DNA of 64,000 nucleotides, from contig NZ_OY735139.1 in NCBI RefSeq assembly GCF_963457605.1, positions 992,001 through 1,056,000 of the forward strand, written 5' to 3'. Positions 30,291 through 39,414 of the stretch are shown piece by piece. Both the position numbers and the translations under genes were made by a program. Within the stretch, counting starts at the first letter, position 1; each line of letters begins with the position of its first letter. Below the pieces are notes generated by a model. The model saw only the letters and a list, made by a program, of their open reading frames with translations. It searched no databases and was not told where the DNA came from. Origin of the DNA: an uncultured Gellertiella sp. (GTDB lineage Bacteria > Pseudomonadota > Alphaproteobacteria > Rhizobiales > Rhizobiaceae).

Positions 30291-30629
30291 ATGAGAATTC
30301 CGTTTGTCTGCCTCCGACTGTTGCCGATCCTGCTGCCGCTGGCCATCCTCCTGTCCGGCGGGCCGCTTCGCGCCGATGATGACGATGGCGACGAGGGCGC
30401 GACCATCGACGCCATCCATGCCGCCGTCGAAAAGGGCGAGATCAGGCCGCTTGGCGACCTGAAGGATATCGTCCGTAAAAGATTTCCCGGCGATATCGTC
30501 CATATCGATACCAGCATGGCAGGCGGCACCATCAAGTATGAATTCCGGGTGCTGGAGCCGGAAGGCAATCTGGTCGAGATCGAGATGGACGCGGCGAGCG
30601 GCAGGATACTCGAGGTCGAGAACGAATAA
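30291..30629 (+). CDS. PepSY-domain periplasmic protein
   Basis: 112 aa from ATG 30291. A signal peptide (hydrophobic LLPILLPLAILLSGG, cleavage after LRA near residue 28) is followed by an acidic stretch (DDDDGDEG) and one PepSY domain (IRPLGDLKDIVRKRFPGDI, EIEMDAASGRILEVENE). Small secreted PepSY proteins often sit with two-component systems and are thought to modulate the sensor or a protease. Its TAA overlaps the next ATG (TAATG). No ribosome-binding site is visible, fitting a leaderless message. Confidence 0.85.
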   Translation: MRIPFVCLRLLPILLPLAILLSGGPLRADDDDGDEGATIDAIHAAVEKGEIRPLGDLKDIVRKRFPGDIVHIDTSMAGGTIKYEFRVLEPEGNLVEIEMDAASGRILEVENE

Positions 30630-31288
30630 TGCGGGTGCTGCTTGTCGAAGACGATATGCGGATTGCCCGCGATATCACCACCCATCTCGAGCGTGACGGC
30701 TATATCGTCCAGCACGAACGGGAGGGCGAATCCGGCTGGTATGCCGGTGACAGCGAGGAATTTGGCGCGGCAATCCTGGATCTCGGCCTGCCCGTCATGG
30801 ACGGGATGAGCGTGCTGAAGCGCTGGCGCAAGGATGGCCGCAGCTTTCCGGTACTGGTGCTGACGGCGCGCGGCAACTGGGAACAGCGGGTGGAAGGCAT
30901 CGATGCCGGGGCCGACGATTACCTCGCCAAACCGTTCCAGATGGCCGAAGTGCTGGCGCGACTGCGCGCCATCCTGCGCCGGGCCGCCGGTCAGGCCAAT
31001 CCGGTTCTCGTCGCAGGCCGGCTGTCGCTCGACCCGCGCACCAAAAGCGTGACACTCGGTGGCACCCCCGTCGAACTTTCACCGCTCGAATATCGCTGTG
31101 TGCTCACCCTGCTGCAGAACCGCGACCGGCATGTCAGCCAGCTGGAACTGACCGAACAGCTCTATGCGCAGGATTTCGGGCGCGACAGCAATTCGGTCGA
31201 AGTGCTGATCGGCAGGCTGCGCCGCAAGCTTGGCAAGGATGCCATCGACACCAGGCGCGGCTTTGGCTACCGGATCGGCAGTCCATGA
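30629..31288 (+). CDS. OmpR/PhoP-family response regulator
   Basis: 219 aa. The receiver domain (residues 1-115) has the acidic pair VEDD, the phospho-acceptor Asp in AILDLGLPVMDG near residue 51, and the Lys in YLAKPF. The C-terminal winged helix (YRCVLTLLQNRDRHVSQLELTEQLY, VEVLIGRLRRKLG) binds DNA. It is co-transcribed with the PepSY gene and overlaps the sensor kinase gene by four bases. The closest well-known type is PhoP/QseB-like; the signal is unknown. Confidence 0.95.
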   Translation: MRVLLVEDDMRIARDITTHLERDGYIVQHEREGESGWYAGDSEEFGAAILDLGLPVMDGMSVLKRWRKDGRSFPVLVLTARGNWEQRVEGIDAGADDYLAKPFQMAEVLARLRAILRRAAGQANPVLVAGRLSLDPRTKSVTLGGTPVELSPLEYRCVLTLLQNRDRHVSQLELTEQLYAQDFGRDSNSVEVLIGRLRRKLGKDAIDTRRGFGYRIGSP

Positions 31289-32646
31289 GATTTCCCGCCT
31301 CGATCCGTGGCCGCTTTCTGCTGATGTCGGCGCTGTCAGTGGGGCTGGCACTGGCACTGACCTCGCTGCTGCTGGTGTCGCTGTTCTCCGCCAATATCGC
31401 CAAGCGGATCGAAACCGAACTGACCGGCCATCTCAACACGCTGGCGGGTGTGATCGGCTTCGACACGGACGGCAATGTCGCAAGGCCGAAGGGCCTTGCC
31501 GACCAGCGCTTCAGCCAGCCCTATGGCGGCCTCTACTGGCAGATCGGGGATGAAGCGCGGGGACGGACGCTGCGCTCCGCCTCGCTCTGGGATTTTCGCC
31601 TGGCGCTTCCCGGGGGCGGCCATCCGGATGGCACGGTTGATCACTACCGCCTGCCAGGCCCGGAGGGAGCGAGCCTCATCGTTGAGGAGCGGACGATCAC
31701 CGTTTCCGCGCCGGAGGGGCCTCGCCTCTTGCGCCTTGCCGTTGCCATCAATGCGAGATCGCTGACCGAGGCGCGCGAAGGCTTTGCCCGCGATATCCTG
31801 CCCGCACTTGCCATTCTCGCCCTGTTCCTGATCGGCGCCTCGATTGCCCAGCTTGCCTTCGGGCTAAAATCGCTGACCTCGCTCAGCGACGGGGTCGACC
31901 GGATCCGCGAACGCAAGGATATCAGGCTGTCGGGTCCCTACCCCGCCGAATTCGAGAGCACGGTGACCGCTGTCAACCAGTTGCTCGAAACCCAGGCGCA
32001 GATGATCGACAAGGCACGCAGCCGGGCAGCCGACCTCGCCCATGGCCTGCGCACACCGCTCACCGTGCTTTCCAATGACGCGCTGACACTGCGCGAAAAG
32101 GGCGAGACCGGGCTTGCCGACGAGCTGGACCACCTCGCCGCCGTGATGCGCAACCATGTCGAGCGCGAGCTGACGCTGTCCCGGATTTCCGTCAGCCCCG
32201 AACTGCGCCGGGCCGATACCGACCTCGACACCGTCATCCGCGCCATCCTGCGCACCCTGAAGCGCACCCCTGCGGGCGAAGCACTGGAGTTCGCAATCGA
32301 CGGGCCGCAGCCGATGATGGTGCCGGTCGACCCCGATGATTGCCGCGAACTGGTCGGCAATCTCCTCGAAAACGCCATCAAATGGGCAAGCACTGTCGTC
32401 ACCGTGCACTGGGCCTGGACGGGTGGTCAGGTGACGCTTGTGATCACCGACGACGGCCCCGGCGTGCCGGAGGCGGAAATTGACAATCTCACCCGGCGCG
32501 GCTGGCGGCTCGACACTGAAAAGCCCGGCACCGGCCTCGGCCTGTCCATCGTCCGCGAAATCGCCGAGGTCTATGCGCTCGGTTTTACCGTCGCCAACCG
32601 CCCGGACGGCGGCGGCCCGGGGCTGGTGGTGTCATTAACCTTCTGA
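31285..32646 (+). CDS. Sensor histidine kinase, partner of the preceding regulator
   Basis: 453 aa. Two membrane helices (about residues 11-33 and 172-195) flank a periplasmic domain of about 135 residues. Then come a HAMP-like linker, HisKA with the phospho-acceptor His in DLAHGLRTPLTVL, and an HATPase domain (NLLENAIKWA, DDGPGVPE, GTGLGLSIV). This is the PhoQ/QseC architecture. It probably senses cations, peptides or envelope stress in the periplasm, with the PepSY protein as a modulator (inference). Confidence 0.93.
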   Translation: MRFPASIRGRFLLMSALSVGLALALTSLLLVSLFSANIAKRIETELTGHLNTLAGVIGFDTDGNVARPKGLADQRFSQPYGGLYWQIGDEARGRTLRSASLWDFRLALPGGGHPDGTVDHYRLPGPEGASLIVEERTITVSAPEGPRLLRLAVAINARSLTEAREGFARDILPALAILALFLIGASIAQLAFGLKSLTSLSDGVDRIRERKDIRLSGPYPAEFESTVTAVNQLLETQAQMIDKARSRAADLAHGLRTPLTVLSNDALTLREKGETGLADELDHLAAVMRNHVERELTLSRISVSPELRRADTDLDTVIRAILRTLKRTPAGEALEFAIDGPQPMMVPVDPDDCRELVGNLLENAIKWASTVVTVHWAWTGGQVTLVITDDGPGVPEAEIDNLTRRGWRLDTEKPGTGLGLSIVREIAEVYALGFTVANRPDGGGPGLVVSLTF

Positions 32647-32986
32647 GGCGACTTGCCCCCTGCCGGAAGCCTGTTTCCGAAATAAGCCTTGACTTTCCGT
32701 GCGTCAGGGCCCACATGCGGCTCAGCTTTCATCCCTTGGCCGCCGCGTGAGCGTGCCGCGCGACATCACCATGCTCGCAACAGGGAACCGGTGGCCGATC
32801 TGACTGACCCCGCGCCCTGCTCCGGCAGACGCATAAGCGGCAGTTAAACTTTAGACATGGCGCCGTGTAAGCCCAATCCAACTTGCAAGTTCCCAAATCA
32901 CGCGGGGTTCTTGATGCCAATGACGAACCGCTGCAGGCAATGGTGCCTGGCGGACCATTCGTGTTGGCACCCCGAAAGGTACTGAA
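32647..32986 (+). promoter_or_regulatory. 340-base gap, probable long 5' leader of the helicase gene
   Basis: No credible gene is seen here. A CTTGAC element at 32688-32693 could be a -35, with CACATG (32712-32717) as a poor -10, which would give a leader of about 265 bases. Long structured leaders are usual for cold-inducible DEAD-box helicase genes and for autoregulation at the mRNA level. AAAGGT at 32975-32980 is the ribosome-binding site for the TTG start. No known riboswitch pattern was recognised. Confidence 0.4.
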
Positions 32987-34495
32987 TTGACCGATTTTCT
33001 CTCGCTTGGACTGTCCAGGCAAATCGTCGAGACGCTGACTGCCAACGGCTATGAAAAGCCGACCCCGATCCAGGAACAGGGCATTCCGCTGGTTCTCGCC
33101 CGCCATGACCTGATCGGCCTCGCCCAGACCGGCACCGGCAAGACCGCCGCCTTCGGCCTGCCGATCATCGAAATGCTGATCGCCGAAAACAAGCCGGTCG
33201 AGCACCGCTCCTGCCGCACGCTGATCCTTGCCCCGACCCGCGAACTGGTGAACCAGATCGCCGCCAACCTGAAGATCTTCGTGCGCAAGACGCCGCTGAA
33301 GGTCGGCGTCGTCGTCGGCGGCGTGTCGATCAACAAGCAGCAGGAACAGATGTCGCGCGGCGTCGACATTCTCGTTTCGACCCCGGGCCGCCTGCTCGAC
33401 CTCATCTCGCGCCGGGCGCTGACGCTCTCCAAGGTCACCCATCTCGTGCTCGACGAAGCCGACCAGATGCTCGACCTCGGCTTCATCCACGACCTGCGCA
33501 AGATTTCCAAGATGGTTCCGGCCAAGCGCCAGACCCTGCTGTTCTCGGCCACCATGCCCAAGGCGATTGCCGAGCTTGCCGGTGCCTATCTGACCGATCC
33601 CAAGCGCGTCGAAGTCACGCCTGCCGGCAAGGCTGCCGACAAGATCGAACAGTCGGTGATTTTCGTCGGTGGCAAGAACGACAAGACCTCGCTGCTCAAG
33701 ACCTCGCTCGACGCCAATCCCGATGGCCGCGCCATCGTCTTCCTGCGCACCAAGCATGGCGCGGAAAAGCTGATGAAGCATCTCGACAGCGTCGGCTACA
33801 AGGTCGCCTCGATCCATGGCAACAAGAGCCAGGGCCAGCGCGAGCGGGCGTTGAAGGCCTTCAAGGATGGTGACGTCAAGATCCTCGTCGCCACCGACGT
33901 TGCCGCCCGCGGCATCGACATTCCGGCGATCAGCCATGTCTACAACTACGACCTGCCGGAAGTGCCGGATGCCTATATCCACCGCATCGGCCGCACCGCG
34001 CGCGCCGGTCGCGACGGTCTGGCGATTGCCTTCTGCGCCCCCGACGAATACCGCCTGCTGCGCGACATCGAAAAGCTGATGGGCTTTGCGATCACTGTCG
34101 CCGGTGGCGAAGCCCCGACCGGCCACGTGCCGGCCTCCAGGGACAATACCCGCCGCAACAACAATCGCGGTCGTGGCGAGGGCCGTCCGGAAGGTCGTGG
34201 TGAAAACAGGGCTCCGCGCAGCGAGACCCGTGGCCAGCGCGGTGCCGGTCATCGCGGCCAGCGTCCGCGCGGCGGCGAAGAAGCCGTTGCTGCCGCCGGT
34301 CCGGACAACGATCTGGTTTCGACCTCGGATTTCCGCCCGGCCAAGAAGGTGCAGGGCGCCAATGCCGGGCGTCCCGGTCAGGGCCGTCCCGGCCAGAAGC
34401 CCGGCCAGAACCGTGGTCCCCGCCGTCCCGGTGAAAATCGCGGCGAGCGCGGTCGCCCCCAGCAGGGCGGTGGCCGCAAGCGCGAAACCGCCTGA
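32987..34495 (+). CDS. DEAD-box RNA helicase (RhlE-type) with RG-rich tail
   Basis: 502 aa from a TTG at 32987, supported by the helicase Q-motif spacing from the N-terminus and AAAGGT upstream. Helicase motifs in order: Q motif (KPTPIQEQG), I (AQTGTGKT), Ia (PTRELV), Ib (TPGR), II (DEAD in LDEADQML), III (SAT), V (ATDVAARGID) and VI (HRIGRTARAG). Residues 385-502 are rich in Arg, Gly, Pro and Asn, an unstructured RNA-binding tail. Such proteins remodel RNA in ribosome assembly and mRNA decay, often in the cold. RhlE-like. Confidence 0.93.
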   Translation: MTDFLSLGLSRQIVETLTANGYEKPTPIQEQGIPLVLARHDLIGLAQTGTGKTAAFGLPIIEMLIAENKPVEHRSCRTLILAPTRELVNQIAANLKIFVRKTPLKVGVVVGGVSINKQQEQMSRGVDILVSTPGRLLDLISRRALTLSKVTHLVLDEADQMLDLGFIHDLRKISKMVPAKRQTLLFSATMPKAIAELAGAYLTDPKRVEVTPAGKAADKIEQSVIFVGGKNDKTSLLKTSLDANPDGRAIVFLRTKHGAEKLMKHLDSVGYKVASIHGNKSQGQRERALKAFKDGDVKILVATDVAARGIDIPAISHVYNYDLPEVPDAYIHRIGRTARAGRDGLAIAFCAPDEYRLLRDIEKLMGFAITVAGGEAPTGHVPASRDNTRRNNNRGRGEGRPEGRGENRAPRSETRGQRGAGHRGQRPRGGEEAVAAAGPDNDLVSTSDFRPAKKVQGANAGRPGQGRPGQKPGQNRGPRRPGENRGERGRPQQGGGRKRETA

Positions 34496-34612
34496 GCCCC
34501 TGATCGCTTCGATCTGAAACCGGAATGACATCACGGCGGGTGAGCATGGCTCCCCCGCCGTTTTCATATGTTCGCTCCAGCCGCTGCAAACCGGATGCCA
34601 GAGCAATGCGCC

Positions 34613-34647
34613 TTGCCAAATGGCATTTTTTCTCTATATTCTTGCCA
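34613..34647 (+). promoter_or_regulatory. Promoter and probable autoregulatory site of the RES-Xre operon
   Basis: TTGCCA (34613-34618) and TATATT (34635-34640), 16 bases apart, make a good sigma-70-type promoter. The -35 overlaps a small inverted repeat, TGCCA-AA-TGGCA (34614-34625), and TTGCCA recurs at 34642-34647. Antitoxins of this family usually repress their own operon, so these are the likely binding sites. Confidence 0.5.
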
Positions 34648-34662
34648 TAGAAGGAGAGAAAA

Positions 34663-35076
34663 ATGCGCCTGGAACCGGTTCAAGCCACGCCATTCGAGCC
34701 CACGGTGCCGGAGATTTCCGATGTCGAGGCGGCCGCCCTTGCCCGCACGACGGTGAATCTTTTCCATGCCTGGAAACTGTCCGATCTGCAGGCCTGCATC
34801 CTGCTCGGCGGCCTCTCCGCCCGTACCTGGGCACGCTGGAAGGAGGGGAATGCCGGACGCGTCAGCCGCGACCTGAAAATGCGGATGGCGCATCTGATGG
34901 GCATTCACAAGGGGCTTCGCCATCTCTTCAGGGACCCCTCGCGGGGCTATGAGTGGATCAGGGCGGAAAACAGCGCCTTTGCGGGCAAATCGGCCCTGGA
35001 GATGATGCTGCGGGGCGAGCTTTCGGACCTCGCGGCCATGCGCGAATGGCTCGATGCGGAACGGGGTGCATGGTAG
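34663..35076 (+). CDS. Xre/MbcA/ParS-type antitoxin (DUF2384)
   Basis: 137 aa. An N-terminal helical region with an HTH-like segment (LSDLQACILLGGLSARTWARWKEG split across two helices) is followed by the C-terminal DUF2384 domain (LMGIHKGLRHLF, YEWIRAENSAFAGKSALEMML). The last part binds and blocks the toxin active site in known complexes. AAGGAGAG precedes the ATG. The stop overlaps the toxin start (ATGGTAG), so translation is coupled, with the antitoxin made first. Confidence 0.88.
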   Translation: MRLEPVQATPFEPTVPEISDVEAAALARTTVNLFHAWKLSDLQACILLGGLSARTWARWKEGNAGRVSRDLKMRMAHLMGIHKGLRHLFRDPSRGYEWIRAENSAFAGKSALEMMLRGELSDLAAMREWLDAERGAW

Positions 35077-35789
35077 AGGTGCCAGGCGGCCGTGCCGTCC
35101 GCTCCCCTGTCCGGTGGCCCAGAACCTTCCGCATCATTCGGTCCATCTATCCGCCTGTTGATCTGTTCGAAGACATCGCCGATCCGCGCGACTGGGAAGC
35201 CCTTGTGGCGGTGGAGGCCAAGAGCAATCCGCGCATAAGGCTTGAGGTGGGCGATCTCGGCAAGGTCCCTGCCCACCGTCGCGTCTCCGGCCCCGGCGCC
35301 AGCTATCTGATGGCGCCCTTTGTCCACTGTTCGACGGCGCGACCGGGACGCTTCACGGATGGCAGCTATGGCATCTATTATGCAGGCGAAAGCGAAGAGG
35401 TCGCCCTCGCCGAAACGATCCACCATCATCAGGCCTTCATGCGGCAAACGCCGCAGGCACCGGGATGGACCTCGGATTTCCGGGTTCTGGTTGGCAGCAT
35501 CGACCGAAGCCTGCACGACGTGAATGGCGTGCCCGGTGTCCGGCACCCTGAGGACTATACGGCCTCGCAGATTGAAGGACGCAGCCTTCGGGCGGCGGGA
35601 AGCGACGGCCTCGTATGGCGCAGCGTTCGCATGCCGCGACACTCCTGCATTGGCATCTTCTGGCCGGATGTCCTGCCCGTTCCGGTGCAGGGACAGCACT
35701 ATTGCTATCACTGGAATGGCAGGAACGTCGATTTCGTCCGCCAATACGATACGGGGACGATCCTGGCGGTGAAGGATGCAGGCGCGTGA
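35070..35789 (+). CDS. RES-domain toxin (NAD-degrading type II TA toxin)
   Basis: 239 aa from ATG 35070, overlapping the antitoxin stop. The RES fold is shown by RPGRFTDGSYGIYYAGESEEVALAE, split here as GRFTDGSYGIYYAG and EEVALAE, containing the Arg, Tyr and Glu of the active site, and by the later SLRAAGSDGLVWRSVR segment with the conserved Ser. Characterised RES toxins (ParT, Res, MbcT) destroy NAD by hydrolysis or phosphorolysis, or ADP-ribosylate a target, and halt growth until the antitoxin returns. All key residues appear intact, so the module may be active. Confidence 0.87.
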   Translation: MVEVPGGRAVRSPVRWPRTFRIIRSIYPPVDLFEDIADPRDWEALVAVEAKSNPRIRLEVGDLGKVPAHRRVSGPGASYLMAPFVHCSTARPGRFTDGSYGIYYAGESEEVALAETIHHHQAFMRQTPQAPGWTSDFRVLVGSIDRSLHDVNGVPGVRHPEDYTASQIEGRSLRAAGSDGLVWRSVRMPRHSCIGIFWPDVLPVPVQGQHYCYHWNGRNVDFVRQYDTGTILAVKDAGA

Positions 35790-35811
35790 CGTCAGCCAGA
35801 TGGATGACGCC

Positions 35812-36687
35812 TCAGCCCGCCTTGCGGTTGGTGAGGTAGACACCGGCCACCACGACGAGGGCACCGGTGACGATGGCGGGGCTCAAGGGTTCTGCAAACA
35901 GCAGGGCGGCCTCAATGGCGACCAGCGGCGGCATCAGGTAGATCAGCGAGGCGGCGCGGCTCACCTGTCCGCGACGCAGCATCACCAGCAACAGCCCGAT
36001 ACCCCCCATCGACAGCACCAGCACCGACCAGCCAAGCGACAGGTTGACCGACAGGCTGCCGTCATAATGCCAGTTACCGAACAGCAGGGTGGCGGGCAGC
36101 AGCACCAGCACCGCCCCGACATATTGCAGCGCGGCGATGGCGCGCAGGTCGCCGCTGTGGAGAAAGCGCTTCTGGTAAAGCGTCCCGGCCGTTACCGACA
36201 CCATACCGAGCAGGTTGGCGATCAGCGGCACGGATTGCGTTTCGAGCGCGGCCATATCGAAACCGTGGAATTTCGGCGAAATGGCAATGGCGATGCCGAT
36301 GAACCCGGTGACGAGACCGAGCTTCTGGCCGCGCGACAGGTTTTCGTTGAGCAGCAGCGCTGCGGAAATGGCCGTCAGCAGCGGCTGCAACCCGGCAATG
36401 ATGCCGGACAGGCCCGCCGGAACCCCCTGCCCGATCGCCCACCAGAGCGGCGCCAGATAGAGCCCGTGCAAAAAGACGCCGGAGAGCACCGCATGGCCGA
36501 TCAGCGCCGGGCGCTTCGGCCAGTTGACCCGGCTCGCCAGGCAGAACAGCGCAAAGGCCAGGGCCGACAGGCTGAAGCGAATCAGCAGGAAAAACAGCGG
36601 ATCGGCATGGAAAGACGCATATTTCGCCACGATCCAGCCCGAGGTCCAGATCAGCACGAACAGCGCCGGGGCGAGCCGGTCAAACAT
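35812..36687 (-). CDS. EamA-family (DMT) transporter
   Basis: 291 aa from ATG 36687 (GGAGAA upstream). Ten membrane helices in two EamA repeats; the start FDRLAPALFVLIWTSGWIVAK and RFSLSALAFALF are typical of the RhaT/YdcZ-like drug/metabolite exporters. Substrate unknown; relatives export amino acids or metabolites. It converges on the RES toxin and is divergent from the ATP-grasp gene. Confidence 0.9.
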   Translation of the reverse strand: MFDRLAPALFVLIWTSGWIVAKYASFHADPLFFLLIRFSLSALAFALFCLASRVNWPKRPALIGHAVLSGVFLHGLYLAPLWWAIGQGVPAGLSGIIAGLQPLLTAISAALLLNENLSRGQKLGLVTGFIGIAIAISPKFHGFDMAALETQSVPLIANLLGMVSVTAGTLYQKRFLHSGDLRAIAALQYVGAVLVLLPATLLFGNWHYDGSLSVNLSLGWSVLVLSMGGIGLLLVMLRRGQVSRAASLIYLMPPLVAIEAALLFAEPLSPAIVTGALVVVAGVYLTNRKAG

Positions 36688-36947
36688 GGAATTCTCCGGA
36701 TTGGACACATGCGCCAGACATGATCTCGATGACCCCGCCTGCGGGAACCGGGCGGAGGCGGCAAAGCAGCCACCCCATTCCATAGCCGCCCCCTCCGCTC
36801 AGGTCAAAGCTTCAGATCCGGCCTCTCCTGAGCGTGAAGCTGCGAGCACCAGGCCGGGCTTTCAGACCAACCCCCGGTGGCCGCGATCTTTCTCCTGCCA
36901 GCACCAGCACAAGATTTTTAAGAAGCCGCTTGCATTGGCCCCGACAA

Positions 36948-38392
36948 TGTCCTTTGATGGCAAAAAAAGGGGAAATCTTGCGTTGGCATTCAATGAGATG
37001 ATGGATGCGGACGGCAGTCCGCGACAACCTTACGTCAACTACCATGAGTGGTATTCCCAGCAGGACCCGGCGCTGCTTGCCGCCAAGTCCCGGGAGGCGG
37101 AGAACATCTTTCGCAAGACCGGCATCACCTTCAATGTCTATGGCCATGCCGACAGTTCGGAAAAGCTGATCCCCTTCGACATCGTGCCGCGCATCATCTC
37201 CGGCAAGGAGTGGCGGCGGCTGGCCCAGGGCATCGAGCAGCGGGTGCTGGCGCTCAATGCCTTCCTCTATGACATCTACCACAAGCAGGAAATCATCCGG
37301 GCGGGACGCATTCCGCGCCAGCTGATCTCCAACAATGTCGCCTTCCTGCCGGAAATGATCGGCATGCGGCCACCGGGCGGTGTCTACACCCATATTGTCG
37401 GTACCGACATCGTGCGCACCGCGGAAAACGAATTCTACGTGCTGGAAGACAATGCCCGCACCCCCTCCGGCGTCAGCTACATGCTGGAAAACCGCGAAAC
37501 CATGCTGCAGATGTTCCCGGAACTGTTCCACCAGAACAAGGTGCAGCGGGTCGAGGACTATCCCTATCTGCTGCGCCAGAGCCTGCAATCGCTGGCCCCT
37601 CCGGGCTGCAGCGGCACGCCGCGCGTCGCCATCCTGACCCCCGGCATCTACAATTCCGCCTATTACGAACACTCCTTCCTCGCCGACATGATGGGCGTCG
37701 AGCTGGTCGAGGGATCGGATCTGAGGGTCATCGACGGCAAGGTGAAGATGCGCACGACGCGCGGCTATCAGGCCATTGATGTGCTCTACCGCCGGGTGGA
37801 TGACGACTATCTCGATCCGATGACCTTCAGGCCGGACAGCGCGCTCGGCGTGCCGGGGATCATGGATGTCTACCGGTCCGGCAACATCACCATTGCCAAT
37901 GCGCCGGGCACCGGCATTTCCGACGACAAGGCGATCTATTCCTACATGCCGGAGATCGTCGAATTCTACACGGGCCGCAAGGCGCTGCTCGAAAACGTGC
38001 CGACCTGGCGCTGCTCGGAAGCCGACAGCCTCGCCTATGTGCTGGATCACCTGGCCGAACTGGTGGTGAAGGAAGTGCATGGCTCCGGCGGCTATGGCAT
38101 GCTGGTCGGCCCCGCTGCCTCGAAAGGCGAGCTCGACCTGTTCGCCGCCAAGCTTAAAGCCCGGCCCGACAATTACATCGCCCAGCCGACCCTGTCGCTC
38201 TCCACCGTGCCGGTGCTGGTCGACAGCGGCATTGCGCCCCGGCATGTGGATCTGCGGCCCTATGTGCTGGTGGGCGACCGCGTCAAGATCATTCCGGGCG
38301 GCCTCACCCGCGTGGCGCTGAAGGAGGGCTCGCTGGTGGTCAATTCCAGCCAGGGCGGCGGCACGAAGGACACCTGGGTGCTGGAGGACTGA
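36948..38392 (+). CDS. Circularly permuted ATP-grasp protein
   Basis: 481 aa if started at ATG 36948. A TTG at 36978 with AAGGGGA just upstream is an equally good start and would give 471 aa, closer to relatives. The sequence matches the type 2 circularly permuted ATP-grasp family (DUF404/407): FRKTGITFNVYGHAD, PRIISGKEWRRLAQGIEQR, FYVLEDNARTPSGVSY, LVVKEVHGSGGYGM. These are predicted to form amide bonds in a peptide-synthesis pathway. It is the first of a three-gene set with an alpha-E protein and a transglutaminase-like protein, an order conserved widely in bacteria; the product is unknown. Confidence 0.9.
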
Positions 38393-38393
38393 C

Positions 38394-39335
38394 ATGCTCG
38401 GACGAACGGCCGACGGGCTCTACTGGATGTTTCGCTCCATCGAACGGGCGGAGAATATTGCCCGGCTGGTGGATGCGGGCCTGCGCGTCGCCATGACCCG
38501 CAGCGGGGCCACCGATGACGACTGGGACGGCGTGCTGCAGAGTGCCGGCGTGCGCGAGGCCTATGCGGCCCGCCATCCGGTGCTGACCACGGCAGATGCG
38601 GTGGATTTCCTGCTGCGCGACACGTCGAACCCGTCAAGCGTGCTCTCCTGCATCGAAAACGGCCGCAACAATGCCCGCATGGTGCGCACGGCGCTGACCC
38701 GCGACACCTGGGAGGCGACCAACGAATGCTGGATCGAGCTGAAGGCGATCCTGTCGAAGCCGCTGAAGGCCAAGGAACTGCCGGAGATCATCCACGCCAT
38801 CAAGCAGCGCACCGGCCTGATCCGCGGCGCCTTCCATGGCTCGATGCTGCGCAACGAGATCTATCATTTCGCCAGCATCGGCACCTATACCGAGCGGGCC
38901 GACAATACGAGCCGCATCCTCGACGTCAAATATTACGTGCTCCTGCCCTCGGTTTCCTCGGTCGGCACCTCGCTCGACAATGTCCAGTGGGAATCGATCC
39001 TGCGCTCGGTCTCGGCGCACCGCTCCTATGGCTGGGTCTATGATGGCGGCTACCGTGCCGCCAATATCGCCGATTTCCTGATCCTCAACGCCCAGATGCC
39101 CCGGTCGCTGGCCCATTGCTACGAGAAGATCGTCGGCGATCTCGGCCATCTCGCCACCGATTATGGCACCCGGCACCGGGCACATGACACGGCGGATGCC
39201 ATCTACAATTCGCTGCGGAGCTGCAATATCCGCGATATCATGGATCAGGGCCTGCACGAATTCCTCAAGGGCTTCATCCGCAGCAACAACCAGCTTGGCC
39301 AGGAGATCAGCGAGGGCTACCGTTTCTACACATGA
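38394..39335 (+). CDS. Alpha-E domain protein
   Basis: 313 aa of mostly helical sequence, beginning LGRTADGLYWMFRSIERAENIARL, shortened here to GLYWMFRSIERAENIA, the hallmark of the alpha-E (DUF403) family. Members always occur with the circularly permuted ATP-grasp protein and a transglutaminase-like protein, sometimes fused to the former. The start is one base after the preceding stop, so the two are coupled. Biochemical function unknown. Confidence 0.92.
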   Translation: MLGRTADGLYWMFRSIERAENIARLVDAGLRVAMTRSGATDDDWDGVLQSAGVREAYAARHPVLTTADAVDFLLRDTSNPSSVLSCIENGRNNARMVRTALTRDTWEATNECWIELKAILSKPLKAKELPEIIHAIKQRTGLIRGAFHGSMLRNEIYHFASIGTYTERADNTSRILDVKYYVLLPSVSSVGTSLDNVQWESILRSVSAHRSYGWVYDGGYRAANIADFLILNAQMPRSLAHCYEKIVGDLGHLATDYGTRHRAHDTADAIYNSLRSCNIRDIMDQGLHEFLKGFIRSNNQLGQEISEGYRFYT

Positions 39336-39414
39336 GCCCGTTCCTGCGCCCCGTTCCCATGAATGCCCTGTCCAACGGCGAGAAAACCGCCGGCACCGGG
39401 CATTGGAGGCTCCC

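Noticed and set aside
36524-36947. Extended N-terminus of the ATP-grasp protein
   Set aside because: The extra 140 residues lie opposite the EamA gene, have low-complexity composition and lack a ribosome-binding site.
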